A DNA stretch of 64,000 bases from Pseudohalioglobus sediminis (GCF_008370495.1 NZ_VTUX01000009.1:62376-126375), one strand, 5' to 3'; positions 47,337 through 56,637 are shown, numbered from the stretch's first letter. A program made the numbers and translations. The notes: generated from the sequence alone by a model not told the origin.

Positions 47337-49586
47337 CTAGCGCCCGGGCCGCAAGTCGTCCAGCATGAAAGGCCATGACAGCGCCAGGTAGAAGGTGTCG
47401 GCAGAGTCCGAGGTAACGCCCCAGGCAAAATACACCGGGCCCACCGGCGTGTCGGTGCCAACGTACAGGCTGCCGGCCCAGTTCAGCTCACCGAGGGAGA
47501 TATCCTCACGGAAACTCCACAGCTCGGCGCCCTCGATGGACGCGCCCACATAGATCGGGCTGACAAATGGCAGTACGCCCGGCTGGGTCAGGCGGCGCTG
47601 GTACTGCGCCATAACGAAGGCGAGCTGGCGCCCGGAAAGCGCGTTGTAAGGCAGGCCGGAGAAGTTAAACAGGCCACCCAGCTGATAAAGATTCTGCGGC
47701 TGCGCGGGGGCGTCCTCACTGGCGAAGACGCGTCCGCTGAAAATCAGCGTGTGCTGGTCGTCAGCACCGAGCGAGATGGCGGACTGGCCGATCAGCCGCG
47801 CGCGCTTGAGCTCTGCGTCTGCGCCCAGGGCGCTGTCGTGGTACTGGTAGTCTGCGTACAGGAAATTGCCCCGGGTCGGAAAGTAGAGGTCGTCGAGGGT
47901 GTCGTAGCGAAAACGCGCCAGCCAGCCACCCTCGTCAAAACTGCCCTCTTCCAGATCCGCCGTCGCGGTGCGGCTGAAATCGTAGTGACCGCTGGCGCGA
48001 AACGGCCCCACCTGGAACTGGGCACTGTCGCCAAACTGGAACCCCGCCATCAATTCAGCCTGCGTCGTCTCCACACGCCAATCGCCCACCGACTCGCCCA
48101 GGTCGAACTCGATACCCAGCGAGGTCACCTTCTTGTCGCTGTAGCTGATGGCGGGCGCAATGAAAAACCGTGAACCGTAATCCAGCGGCTGGTAAAACTG
48201 CAGGTACGCAGCCGGGCGATCTCCCAGTTCAAGGCTGCCGTAGAGTTCGCCGCCGCGGCTGTTGAGGTCGCGCGCGAGGTAGCTGCCAAACAGGCCGAAG
48301 TCTGTCTGGTCGCCGATCTCGGACAGCAGACCGAGGCTGAATTTCAATGAGCTGGCCTCCCGCTCGGAGGCGCGCGCGGTGATCTGCACGCCCTCGCCGC
48401 GCTCATCGGTGACCAGGCTGTACTCGATGGTTTTCCAGTAGCCGAGAGCATAGGCGTCGGCAATATTGCGCTCCAGGGTGGCGCTGTCCAGTGGCTGGCC
48501 CTTCTGCTGCTCGATCTTGGCAAGCAGCACCTGGTCGGAGATGTTCGAGTCGTTGTCCAGGGCGATAAAGTCAACCTGTTGCCGGGCCTGGGGCAGGGGT
48601 TGTGTCGCGGCGACGTAGTCCTGCCAGGCAGCGTCCGAGAGGCGCAAGGCCTGCAATTGCGCCGCCATCGCCATGGTCGCCTCGTAGCCCAGCGCGACGA
48701 TCTGCTCGGCCTCATAAAAATCCAGCAGGCCAATGCTGGCCACATCGGGCGCGATCAGCACATCCTCAGGGCGCATCAATGCGAGCTGCTCATTGGAATT
48801 GCGCAGGCTCATCAGTTTGACCAGCTGCGCCGCCACCGCCACCATACCGCCGATCTCATCCTGGGGTTTGAGGTGGGTACCTATGTCGACCACAATCAAG
48901 TGGTCCACGCCCATATCAAGTGCGGGCTGCACCGGGATGTTCATCGAGGCACCGCCATCCACCAGCAGGCGACCGTCCATCTCAACCGGGGCCAGCAGCC
49001 CCGGTATCGACATACTGGCACGCATGACACTGCCCATATCACCCTGCGCCAGCACCACCGGCATGCCAGTGGCGATATCGGTCGCCACCGCGCGGTAAGG
49101 ACGCGGCAGCTGGTCAAAGTCCGAGACATATTCCGCGCCCTGCAACATGCTGACAATCATTGCCCTCGCCTGCTGCCCCTCCAGCACGCCCAGCGGATCA
49201 GCCGGGCCTGATTTGCTCAGCTGCAGACGCAGTTCCCCGGGCGCGTCATAATCGTCACCCTTGCGGCGCTGCGGGCGCAGGGCCCGTTGCTCGGTGTCGC
49301 GGAACGCCTGCGACCAGTCCATGTCGGCAACGGCGGCATCCAGCGCAGCCGCGTCCATGCCCGCAGAGTAGAGACCGCCCACCAGCGCGCCCATACTGGT
49401 ACCGGTAACTGCATGTACCGGCACCTGCAGTTCCTCGAGCGCGCGAATAACACCCACATGAGCCAGCCCGCGCGCACCACCGCCGGCCAGCACCAGCCCG
49501 ACGCGCTCGGCGGCGGCTGTGGCCATGGGAAAGGTCAGTACCGTGGCCAGCAGGAACCTTGGAAATGGGAACAGGGACATTGTCAT
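47337..49586 (-). CDS. Patatin-like phospholipase with Omp85-type barrel (PlpD-like, type Vd secretion)
   Basis: 749 residues. Signal peptide (1-26). Patatin domain 28-320: oxyanion loop GGGARG (35-40), nucleophile GTSMG with Ser64, and catalytic Asp in the DGGAS context. Then a POTRA-like domain (about 345-420, FIALDNDSNISDQVLLAKIEQQKGQ) and a 16-strand Omp85 barrel with VGASIEGAELW and the end WPFMLDDLRPGR. This is the architecture of Pseudomonas PlpD: the barrel exports the lipase to the surface. The catalytic dyad is intact. Confidence 0.92.
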   Translation of the reverse strand: MTMSLFPFPRFLLATVLTFPMATAAAERVGLVLAGGGARGLAHVGVIRALEELQVPVHAVTGTSMGALVGGLYSAGMDAAALDAAVADMDWSQAFRDTEQRALRPQRRKGDDYDAPGELRLQLSKSGPADPLGVLEGQQARAMIVSMLQGAEYVSDFDQLPRPYRAVATDIATGMPVVLAQGDMGSVMRASMSIPGLLAPVEMDGRLLVDGGASMNIPVQPALDMGVDHLIVVDIGTHLKPQDEIGGMVAVAAQLVKLMSLRNSNEQLALMRPEDVLIAPDVASIGLLDFYEAEQIVALGYEATMAMAAQLQALRLSDAAWQDYVAATQPLPQARQQVDFIALDNDSNISDQVLLAKIEQQKGQPLDSATLERNIADAYALGYWKTIEYSLVTDERGEGVQITARASEREASSLKFSLGLLSEIGDQTDFGLFGSYLARDLNSRGGELYGSLELGDRPAAYLQFYQPLDYGSRFFIAPAISYSDKKVTSLGIEFDLGESVGDWRVETTQAELMAGFQFGDSAQFQVGPFRASGHYDFSRTATADLEEGSFDEGGWLARFRYDTLDDLYFPTRGNFLYADYQYHDSALGADAELKRARLIGQSAISLGADDQHTLIFSGRVFASEDAPAQPQNLYQLGGLFNFSGLPYNALSGRQLAFVMAQYQRRLTQPGVLPFVSPIYVGASIEGAELWSFREDISLGELNWAGSLYVGTDTPVGPVYFAWGVTSDSADTFYLALSWPFMLDDLRPGR

Positions 49587-49785
49587 CGCTCAAACGCTCG
49601 GGTTTCACGCGGCCTATTGCATCAGTTGCAGGCGCCCGAGGCAATGTGCCCTGCGCTGTTAATTTACTTTCAAATGCGGTTGCCATTGTTGCCAGCTGCG
49701 ACAGGCGTGCTATGTTCTGGCTTTGAACCCAAGGCGCCTGATGCGAGCAAAATGCCGATTGCGCCGCTACCAAGGAGTACGACCC

Positions 49786-50181
49786 ATGCTCAGAGTGATA
49801 TCCCTGCTCGCAGCTGTCACGCTATCCGCCAGCACCATGGCTGCCAGCGTTGAAGGTGTATGGAAGACCGAAACCAATGACGAAGGCGGCTATCTCGAAA
49901 TCACCGTGAGTCCATGCTCCGAAAACGCCAGCCTCACCTGCGGGCTCATCACCCAGGCCGTCCGCTCCGATGGCCCCAACCCCGACTACGAACACATCGG
50001 CAAGCTGATGATCGAGGACATGCAGCGGGACGACGAGCGCCGTTTCTCCGGCGGCACCATCTGGGACCCGGAAGCGGACAAGGTCTACAAATCCAAGATG
50101 CAGCTCGATGGCAATGAGCTGGAGGTGGAGGGCTGCATAGCCTTCTTCTGCGATGGCCAGACCTGGACGCGCGTGGAGTAG
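49786..50181 (+). CDS. DUF2147 family secreted protein
   Basis: 131 residues from the ATG at 49786 with a consensus AAGGAG 10 bp upstream. Signal peptide (1-20), then the DUF2147 lipocalin-like core: GVWKTETNDEGGYLEITV, two cysteine-flanked loops, GGTIWDPEADKVYKSKMQLDG and the end CIAFFCDGQTWTR. Function of the family is not known; often metal- or stress-associated. Confidence 0.87.
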   Translation: MLRVISLLAAVTLSASTMAASVEGVWKTETNDEGGYLEITVSPCSENASLTCGLITQAVRSDGPNPDYEHIGKLMIEDMQRDDERRFSGGTIWDPEADKVYKSKMQLDGNELEVEGCIAFFCDGQTWTRVE

Positions 50182-50192
50182 CCGGCAGGATT

Positions 50193-50310
50193 CTCGCGGC
50201 TGTGGCCGCTCCTACGGGGAGACGCTGGGCCCTGGGTGGGGTTATCGCGGCTGTGGCCGCTCCTACAGGGAACAACCTGATTTGTGGGAGCGGCTACAGC
50301 CGCGAATGCC
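50193..50310. repeat. REP-like palindrome cluster
   Basis: Three copies of the GCGGCTGTGGCCGCTCCTAC palindrome: two in one orientation with a 42-bp spacing, one inverted at about 50285-50308. Fills the gap between convergent genes. Confidence 0.85.
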
Positions 50311-50334
50311 ATCGCTACCGGCACCAACCCTCCT

Positions 50335-51309
50335 TCAACTATGCCCCGGCGAACCGCCATAGGCGTTGGCGATGTGCGCCTCGATTTTTTTCATCGGCAG
50401 CAGGTCCTGGCGGCGGTTGAGCACAAACTCCAGGAAACGGTCCGCCACCAGTGACAGTGTCTTTTGCTGCAGGTGCACCACGTACCAGTGGGACATGATC
50501 GGGAAGGTACGCACCGGCAACTGCATGAGCCCGTCTTCCTGGGCATTGGCCAGCACATAGGCCGAGAGAATGGCGATACCCATGTCGGCCATCACCGAGT
50601 ACTTGATGGCCTCGTTGCTGGCGATGGTGATGTGCTTGCCGATCGCCCAGCCATGCTGGCGCAGGTGCTGCTCCACCGCATTCTGCGTGCCCGAACCGGC
50701 TTCGCGCACCAGGAACTTCTCATTGGCGATGTCTGCCCATTCCAGCGGCCCGCGCCGGCCCAGCGGATTCTCCGACGAGGCGATAACCGCCAGGGGGTTG
50801 GGCAGGAACTGGTGCCGGCGAATAGCCAGTTCCTGCGGCGGGTCGTCGAACAGGTAGAGGTCGTCGCGATTGCCCTTGAGCCGCTCGATGATCTGCGCGC
50901 GATTGCCGACCTTGAACTCCACGTCGATATCCGGGTACTCGCGGCAGAAGGGGCCGAGAATATGCGGCATGAAATACTTGGCCGTGGACACCACGGCAAT
51001 GCGCAGGGTACCGGCAGTCAGGCCCTTGATATTGTTAAGGTTTTCGTCCAGCCGCTGGATAGACTCGAAGAGTTCCTGGCCGGTGCGCACCACCTGCTGC
51101 CCCGCCTCGGTAAGGTGGACCTGTTTACCGATGACCTCGTACAGCGGGATATCGAGGGCCTCGCTCAGCTTCTTCACCTGGTTGGAGACACTGGGCTGGG
51201 CCAGGTGCAGCGACTCCGCCGCGCGGGCGATGCTGCCGGTCTCGGCTACACGCATGAAGATTTCCACCTGTCTCAGGGTACCGAGGCGGGTCAGCAGCCG
51301 TGTATCCAT
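50335..51309 (-). CDS. LysR family transcriptional regulator
   Basis: 324 residues from the ATG at 51307-51309. N-terminal winged HTH (LRQVEIFMRVAETGSIARAA, then LHLAQPSVSNQVKKL) and a periplasmic-binding-protein-like effector domain (about 95-300). It resembles the CbbR/CysB-like branch of LysR. Divergent from a DUF4437 cupin gene, its probable target. Confidence 0.9.
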   Translation of the reverse strand: MDTRLLTRLGTLRQVEIFMRVAETGSIARAAESLHLAQPSVSNQVKKLSEALDIPLYEVIGKQVHLTEAGQQVVRTGQELFESIQRLDENLNNIKGLTAGTLRIAVVSTAKYFMPHILGPFCREYPDIDVEFKVGNRAQIIERLKGNRDDLYLFDDPPQELAIRRHQFLPNPLAVIASSENPLGRRGPLEWADIANEKFLVREAGSGTQNAVEQHLRQHGWAIGKHITIASNEAIKYSVMADMGIAILSAYVLANAQEDGLMQLPVRTFPIMSHWYVVHLQQKTLSLVADRFLEFVLNRRQDLLPMKKIEAHIANAYGGSPGHS

Positions 51310-51327
51310 GGATCGCTCACCAATCAA

Positions 51328-51379
51328 TTACTATTTATGAATGCATATAATAATAATTATCAAGTATCGTGAATAGTAA
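51328..51379. promoter_or_regulatory. Divergent LysR/cupin control region with inverted repeat
   Basis: AT-rich region with TTACTATT at 51328-51335 and AATAGTAA at 51372-51379 (8-bp inverted repeat, arms 36 bp apart), plus TGCA-centred ATGCAT in between. Typical position for a LysR binding region; exact T-N11-A site not assigned. Confidence 0.4.
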
Positions 51380-51430
51380 AACTCCCCTAGCATGGTTTCC
51401 TTATTGATAAGCACCCCAGAGGAGACACCC

Positions 51431-52327
51431 ATGCGCCCCCATGTAGAACTGGTCGATGAACGGGACCTGATCCGGCATCCCGCAGAATTTGAACACGCCA
51501 CCGGCAGTGCCGAGCAACAGCACCTGAGCTATGACGAAGAGGACGGTTCCGCCACCCTCAAGGTGAAATTCACCAGCGACTGGCAGCGCCCCGCCGGCCG
51601 TCACGCCGCCCAGACCGAGTGGTTCGTGCTCTCCGGCAGCATCACCGTGGGTGACCAGCAGCTGGGCAAGGGCGGCTACTGGTGCGCCCCCAAGGGCGTC
51701 GTCACCCCGGCAATCCAGGCTACCGAGGGCACCGAGATCCTGCTGTTCCGCGACTTCGGCAATTGGGCCTTCACTCCCGCTGGCAACGGCGATGGCACCG
51801 CCGATGCCGGCTTCATCATCCAGGACTCCGAGACCATGAACTGGTACGAGGTGGAAGACCCGGAAAACGGCAGCCCGATGAACTTCGAGCGCGGCGGCAC
51901 CCCGGTACCGGGGCTGTACATCAAGCTGCTGTTCCGCAACCCGGAAACAGGCTTCTACACGCGCCTGATCAAGGCCAAGCCGGGCTGGCGTGAACACCCC
52001 CTGGCACACCACCCGGTGTTCGAGGAGGCCTACTGCCTGGAGGGCCTGTTCGATTACAACTACGGGCAGATGGTACCCGGCCAGTACTTCTTCCGCCCGG
52101 CGGGCATCCGCCATGGCGACTTCACCGCGGGCGACGCAGAGGGCTGCACCTGGATCGTGCGCTGTGACGGCGACCTGGTAGACTGGTATACGGAAGAGGC
52201 CTCGGTGGAAATGAAGGGCAAGCCGGTCAACTGGGGCGAGGGCTTCCCGCAATCGGAACCGCCGGCGCTGATACAGCCGGTACGTTCACGCTCGGTCGGC
52301 GAGTGGGCCGATCCCACTTACCAGTAG
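51431..52327 (+). CDS. DUF4437-type cupin protein
   Basis: 298 residues from the ATG at 51431 with AGAGGAGA upstream. Two cupin halves: an N-terminal one (RPAGRHAAQTEWFVLSG... YWCAPKGV) and a C-terminal one (KPGWREHPLAHHPVFEEAYCLEG... PAGIRHGDF). The second half carries the clearer metal-ligand set. It resembles the DUF4437/ChrR-like bicupins of unknown substrate. Followed by a strong terminator. Confidence 0.75.
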   Translation: MRPHVELVDERDLIRHPAEFEHATGSAEQQHLSYDEEDGSATLKVKFTSDWQRPAGRHAAQTEWFVLSGSITVGDQQLGKGGYWCAPKGVVTPAIQATEGTEILLFRDFGNWAFTPAGNGDGTADAGFIIQDSETMNWYEVEDPENGSPMNFERGGTPVPGLYIKLLFRNPETGFYTRLIKAKPGWREHPLAHHPVFEEAYCLEGLFDYNYGQMVPGQYFFRPAGIRHGDFTAGDAEGCTWIVRCDGDLVDWYTEEASVEMKGKPVNWGEGFPQSEPPALIQPVRSRSVGEWADPTYQ

Positions 52328-52350
52328 CACTGCGCAGCAGCACGCTCCAT

Positions 52351-52375
52351 GCCGGGTTCTGCCCGGCTTTTTTTT
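52351..52375 (+). terminator. Rho-independent terminator
   Basis: GCCGGG/CCCGGC arms around TTCTG followed by eight T's, 23 bp after the cupin stop. Confidence 0.9.
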
Positions 52376-52457
52376 GCGTTCTTGTCGGAGCCTGACTGCC
52401 GGGGCGTTTGCTGATGCATTTACATCGTTATGCTGGCTGCAAGCTTCGGTGTTGGGT

Positions 52458-52524
52458 CCTGCGGGGGAAAGGGTTCAGGGCTCGGAAGGCCAAGATACTC
52501 GCTCTGAACCCTTTCCCCCGCAGG
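52458..52524 (-). repeat. Long hairpin repeat, copy 1 (inverted orientation)
   Basis: 24-bp arms (52458-52481 and 52501-52524, one mismatch) enclose a 19-nt loop that reads GAGTATCTTGGCCTTCCGA on the minus strand. Flanks CGATGTTGCAAGGG and AGGACC match the other copies. No T-run; not a terminator. Confidence 0.8.
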
Positions 52525-52635
52525 CCCTTGCAACATCGAGGTTGCGTTGAAGATTGTGGCAGGGCCGGCCTCGCGGTATTGGCCGCGCCATGCCCAGCGC
52601 CTCCGGCGCTACCAGACCCCTCGGCAAACCCTAAA

Positions 52636-53157
52636 GCCCGCTCGATAGTGCAAGGGCCTTCCCGATACTGGGTTCAGGGTGAGTATCCTGGCCTTCCGAG
52701 CCCTGAATCCATTATCGGGAAGGACCAAATACCCAGGCTCAAAGCCAAAGGAGCAAACTAGATGCCATTACCTGCCATGCCATGAACCCGCTCCCTCGCA
52801 AACCCTAAAGCCCGCTCGATGGTGCAAGGGCCTTCCCGATACTGGGTTCAGGGTGAGTATCTTGGCCTTCCGAACCCTGAATCCATTATCGGGAAGGACC
52901 AAATACCCAGGCTCAAAGCCAAAGCAGCAAGCTCGATGCTCCTGCCCGCTGAGCCATGAACCCGCTCCCTCGCAGGCCCTAAAGCCCGCTCGATAGTGCA
53001 AGGGCCTTCCCGATACTGGGTTCAGGGTGAGTATCCTGGCCTTCCGAGCCCTGAATCCATTATCGGGAAGGACCAAATACCCAGGCTCAAAGCCAAAGCA
53101 GCAAGCTCGATGCTCCTGCCCGCCGAGCCCTGAATCCAGTATCGGGAAGGACCAAAC
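52636..53157 (+). repeat. 174-bp tandem repeat with hairpin core, three copies
   Basis: GCCCGCTCGATRGTGCAAGG begins at 52636, 52810 and 52984, an exact 174-bp period, with few differences between copies. Each unit holds a 23-bp-armed hairpin (52657-52723, 52831-52897, 53005-53071) whose loop is TGAGTATC(C/T)TGGCCTTCCGA(G/A). Since 174 is divisible by three, open frames run through the array on both strands; these look like by-products, not genes. Confidence 0.85.
53128..53150 (+). repeat. Hairpin repeat, 3'-half only
   Basis: CCCTGAATCCAGTATCGGG and AGGACCAAACACCCAG match the right arm and flank of the tandem copies; the left arm is missing. Note the CAG/CTG change that would pair with the left arm of the neighbouring copies. 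Confidence 0.7.
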
Positions 53158-53344
53158 ACCCAGCCTGGTACGATGCCCCGCTGCACCGGGCGCCCAAATC
53201 CGGGCAGCATTTCACAACTCTGGCCAGCCCCCACCCCGGATTCAGATTGAGTTCAGACTCAGCCGCATAATGCGCGCGTCGCGTTACATAATGCAGCAAT
53301 AACAATCGCGCCCAACAACAATCCAAACAAGCGAGAGTGAGAAG

Positions 53345-55711
53345 ATGAGAATTGTGACTCAATTAGCCGTCGTGCTACTGGGATTCAGCCTGCTGGCAGC
53401 GTGTTCCGACGGCGGCAGTTCGTCCCGCCCGGTGGCGCAACCCGAGGTGGAACAGCCCGCCGAGCCGGTGGACCCCAACCTGATCGTCATAGAAGCCGGT
53501 GAGGGCTTCCAGACCCGCCTGATCGAGGCGCTGATCGGTGCCGAGCCCGGCCACGTGATAGAGCTGCCCGCGGGTGAGTTCGACCTCGATACCGCACTGG
53601 GCATCGACGTGGACAACGTCACCCTGCGCGGCCAGGGCCTGGAGCAGACAGTGCTCAATTTCGGCACCCAGACCAGCGGCGGCGAAAGCCTGCGCGTAAC
53701 CAGCAACAACGTGCTGCTGGAAGACTTTGCCGTGGTGGATCCGCCTTCTGACGGTATCAAGTTCAAGTTCAGCAACGGCGTTACCATGCGCCGCATCCGC
53801 GTGGAATGGACCTGCGGCGCCTGCGAGGAAAATGGCGCCTACGGCCTGTACCCGGTGCAGACAGAAAACGTGCTGATCGAAGACAGCATCGTGATCGGCG
53901 CCTCTGACGCCGGTGTGTACGTCGGCCAGTCTGACAAGATCATCGTGCGTCGCAATACGGTTTCGTTCAACGTGGCCGGTATCGAGATCGAGAACAGCAC
54001 CAACTCCGAGGTCTACGACAACACCGCCGTGGACAACACCGGCGGCATCCTGGTGTTCGACCTGCCCAACCTGTCCCGCGAGGGCGCACGCACCCGCGTT
54101 TACAACAACGTGGTACGCGGCAACAACACCCCCAACTTCGCGCCGGAAGGCAATATCGTTGGCGTGGTACCCACCGGTACCGGCATGCTGATCATGGCCT
54201 TCTCGGATGTGCAGGTGTTCGACAACGTCATCGAAGACAACCAGTCCGCCGCCATCGTCATCGTGCACTACGACATCAGCGGCTTTACCACCGACGACCC
54301 GAACTACGACGGTGCGCCGCGTCGTGTGTACATCAGCAACAACCAGTACGCCAATAACGGCTACGAACCCGCAGACCTGGCCACCGACGTGGCCGGCCTG
54401 TTCACCGGCCCCGGCGGCATCCCGCAGATCGTCTACGACGGCATCGGCGAAGCCGGCAGTCCGTTTGCCGAGGAAGACCGCATCTGCATCAACGAGGACG
54501 AATCCGTCACCCGTGGTGTGATCTTCGGACCCAACGGCACCGAGGTAGGCAGCGAGTTCTTCAACTGCGCCCACGCCTCCCTGCCCGAGGTGGTACTGGA
54601 TACGCCGGATGAGATCCTCGAAGGCGAGAAGCCCCTGACCCAGGAAGAGATTGCCGCGCTGTGTACACCGCAGGGCAATGGCCCCAACTTCGAGGCGCTG
54701 GAAGTGAACTGCCCGTCGCTGGAAGGCTACAACCTGTTCAGCGACGCGCTGGAGCCACGCCGCGCGCCCAACAGCGGCATCGCCTATGACCTGATCACGC
54801 CGCTGTTCACCGACTACGCCGAGAAGTACCGCTTCATCTACATCCCGGAAGGCAAGCAGGCGGCCTACTCCAGCCGCGACAGTCTGGACTTCCCGGTGGG
54901 CACCATCATCGCCAAGACCTTCACCATGCCCAACGACTTCCTCAATGAGTCTGCCGGTGAGGTGATCATCGAGACGCGCCTGTTGCTGCACCGCAAGGAC
55001 GGCTGGGCCACCCTGCCCTACACCTGGCGCGAAGACGGCACCGGCGCCGACCTGACCCTGGCCGGCGGCACCCGCTCACTGACCTGGATCCACTCTGATG
55101 GCAGCACGCGCAGCACGGATTACGTCATCCCCGACGCCAACAGCTGCAAGACCTGCCACAACGCCACCCGCCCGGAAACCGGCAGCGGTCGCAACATGGA
55201 AACGGTCATCATCCCCATCGGCCCCAAGGCTCGCTTCCTCAACATGGACAATGTCTATGCCGGCAAGCGCGCCAACCAGCTGGAATACATGTGGGAGCAG
55301 GACGTACTCGTGGGCCTTCCGGCTGACCTGGACAGCATCGACACGGTACCGGCCTGGGACGACCCGGCAGCAGACCTGGAAGCGCGCGCCAAGGGCTACC
55401 TGGATATCAACTGCGCCCACTGCCATACCCCGGACGGCTTCGCCAGCAACTCTGGCCTGTCGCTGGAATACTGGCGTGAGGTCGACACGGCCTACGGTAT
55501 CTGCAAGCAGCCGGTCGCCGCGGGCTCCGGTTCCGGCGGCCTCAAGAACGACATCGTCCCCGGCGACGCGGACGCTTCCATCACTGTGTACCGCATGGAC
55601 TCCAACGAGCCGGACGTGCGCATGCCGGAGATTGGCCGCAGCCTGGTTCACGACGAGGGCGTAGCGCTGATCCGCGAGTGGGTGAACAGCCTCTCTGGCG
55701 GCTGCGAATAA
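53345..55711 (+). CDS. Lipoprotein fusing a parallel beta-helix to a diheme cytochrome c (SO_2929/SO_2930-like)
   Basis: 788 residues. Lipobox LAAC with cysteine 20. Residues 45-385 form a right-handed parallel beta-helix (repeated short strands with N and G turns, such as VLIEDSIVIGASDAGVYVGQ and NNVVRGNNTP). Residues 440-788 match the SO_2930/HNE_0200-type cytochrome family: ELFS-like start NLFSDALEPRRAPNSGI, YDLITPLFTDYAEKYRFIY and two haem motifs, CKTCH at 601-605 and CAHCH at 690-694. These two families are, to my knowledge, normally encoded by neighbouring genes; here they are one polypeptide. Outer-membrane or periplasmic redox role is likely. GAGAGTGAG precedes the ATG. Confidence 0.85.
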   Translation: MRIVTQLAVVLLGFSLLAACSDGGSSSRPVAQPEVEQPAEPVDPNLIVIEAGEGFQTRLIEALIGAEPGHVIELPAGEFDLDTALGIDVDNVTLRGQGLEQTVLNFGTQTSGGESLRVTSNNVLLEDFAVVDPPSDGIKFKFSNGVTMRRIRVEWTCGACEENGAYGLYPVQTENVLIEDSIVIGASDAGVYVGQSDKIIVRRNTVSFNVAGIEIENSTNSEVYDNTAVDNTGGILVFDLPNLSREGARTRVYNNVVRGNNTPNFAPEGNIVGVVPTGTGMLIMAFSDVQVFDNVIEDNQSAAIVIVHYDISGFTTDDPNYDGAPRRVYISNNQYANNGYEPADLATDVAGLFTGPGGIPQIVYDGIGEAGSPFAEEDRICINEDESVTRGVIFGPNGTEVGSEFFNCAHASLPEVVLDTPDEILEGEKPLTQEEIAALCTPQGNGPNFEALEVNCPSLEGYNLFSDALEPRRAPNSGIAYDLITPLFTDYAEKYRFIYIPEGKQAAYSSRDSLDFPVGTIIAKTFTMPNDFLNESAGEVIIETRLLLHRKDGWATLPYTWREDGTGADLTLAGGTRSLTWIHSDGSTRSTDYVIPDANSCKTCHNATRPETGSGRNMETVIIPIGPKARFLNMDNVYAGKRANQLEYMWEQDVLVGLPADLDSIDTVPAWDDPAADLEARAKGYLDINCAHCHTPDGFASNSGLSLEYWREVDTAYGICKQPVAAGSGSGGLKNDIVPGDADASITVYRMDSNEPDVRMPEIGRSLVHDEGVALIREWVNSLSGGCE

Positions 55712-55736
55712 GCCACCCCTCTGGCAACTGTCTCGC

Positions 55737-55766
55737 AAGGCCGGTCATTTGATCGGCCTTTTTTTT
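55737..55766 (+). terminator. Rho-independent terminator
   Basis: AAGGCCGGTC/GATCGGCCTT arms, loop ATTT, then a run of eight T's, 26 bp after the stop of the beta-helix/cytochrome gene. Confidence 0.92.
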
Positions 55767-55775
55767 GCTATCGCG

Positions 55776-55957
55776 GTGAGCATTGCATAGATGGCTTTCT
55801 CGTCGGGTGTTTGGCCTCACGCGGTACAGGGTTCAGAGCCTTGAAGGTCGGTGAGCCTTGCATAGATGGCTTTCTGGTTGGGTATTTGGCCCCGCGCGGT
55901 AAAAGGTTCAGGGCTCGGAAGGCCAAGATACTCGCTCTGAACCTTTTGCCACGCAGG
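55776..55957 (-). repeat. Hairpin repeats, partial copy plus full copy (inverted orientation)
   Basis: Two 75-bp-spaced units start GTGAGC(A/C)TTGCATAGATGG at 55776 and 55851. The first carries only one arm (CGCGGTACAGGGTTCAGAGC). The second continues into a full hairpin with arms 55891-55914 and 55934-55957 and the conserved loop GAGTATCTTGGCCTTCCGA on the minus strand. Same family as 52458-53150. Confidence 0.75.
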
Positions 55958-56026
55958 TCCCGGCACCATCGAGTTTGCTTTGCAGAACGCTACTGGGTCC
56001 TTGTGCTGGGAACCGGTCTGTCCCCG

Positions 56027-56189
56027 GAAGGCCGACCCCCGGAAGGCCGGCCCCCGGAAACTCGTTTCTTGTCATCCCCGCGCAGGCGGGGATCCAGGGG
56101 CTGGCCATCCAGGGGCTGGCCATCTAGGTAAGTGACGGAACTCACTGGATTCCGCAATGGCGGACCACCGCCTTCGCGGGAATGACGGT
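56027..56189. repeat. Short direct repeats and GGGGAT palindromes
   Basis: CCCCGGAAGGCCG occurs twice (plus a third partial) at 56022-56058; the palindrome ATCCCCGC-GCAG-GCGGGGAT lies at 56074-56093; CCAGGGGCTGGCCAT is duplicated at 56095-56124; and a second composite palindrome (GGATTCCGCAATGGCGGACC...GCGGGAATGAC) lies at 56150-56189. The last matches 5945-5985 near the GIY-YIG gene, with paired changes in both arms. Confidence 0.75.
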
Positions 56190-56480
56190 TTTAGCGAGAT
56201 ATCCATGTTTTCTGACTGAAACCAGTTAGCGTCAGCTATATGGGTTAAAGACTCAATGGCAACTGGATCAGAGTCGGGCGAGCGGCTGAAATGACCGCTG
56301 CAAGTGCGCGCCGCAGGAGTGGAGCGAGAGGGTCTGCCCCGCTTTATCGGGTACAGCGAAGCGCTTTAAGGCTCGCGACCGACTAAGGGTACCCCGGAGG
56401 TGGTGCGGCATTCCGAGCGCGTGTTCAAGACGGCCAGTTTCAGGCACTCGCCCGACGGCTTTGGCGCCACGCGATCCCAT
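56190..56480. other. Intergenic region without recognisable gene
   Basis: About 290 bp between two repeat blocks. Short open frames exist on both strands but none has domain features. It could hold debris of an old mobile insertion; I see no intact transposase or integrase motif. Confidence 0.45.
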
Positions 56481-56514
56481 AGCAAACCACAAAACCCGCT
56501 CGATGATGCAGGGG

Positions 56515-56581
56515 CCTGCGGGGTAAAGGGTTCAAGGTGAGTATCTTGGCCTTCCGAACCTTGAACCCTTTACCGCGCGGG
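56515..56581 (+). repeat. Long hairpin repeat, full copy
   Basis: Arms 56515-56537 and 56559-56581 with loop TGAGTATCTTGGCCTTCCGAA. The inner arm bases are TTCAAGG/CCTTGAA where other copies have TTCAGGG/CCCTGAA, a compensated change. Flanks ACCCGCTCGATGATGCA and GGCCAAACGCCCAACC follow the family consensus. Confidence 0.8.
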
Positions 56582-56637
56582 GCCAAACGCCCAACCCGAA
56601 AGCCATCGGACAGCACTGTACATCCCTGCCTTCCGAG

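Noticed and set aside
52679-53076. Open frames on both strands across the 174-bp array
   Set aside because: They repeat the same peptide because the period is a multiple of three, and the sequence is a palindromic repeat. No start context or family similarity.
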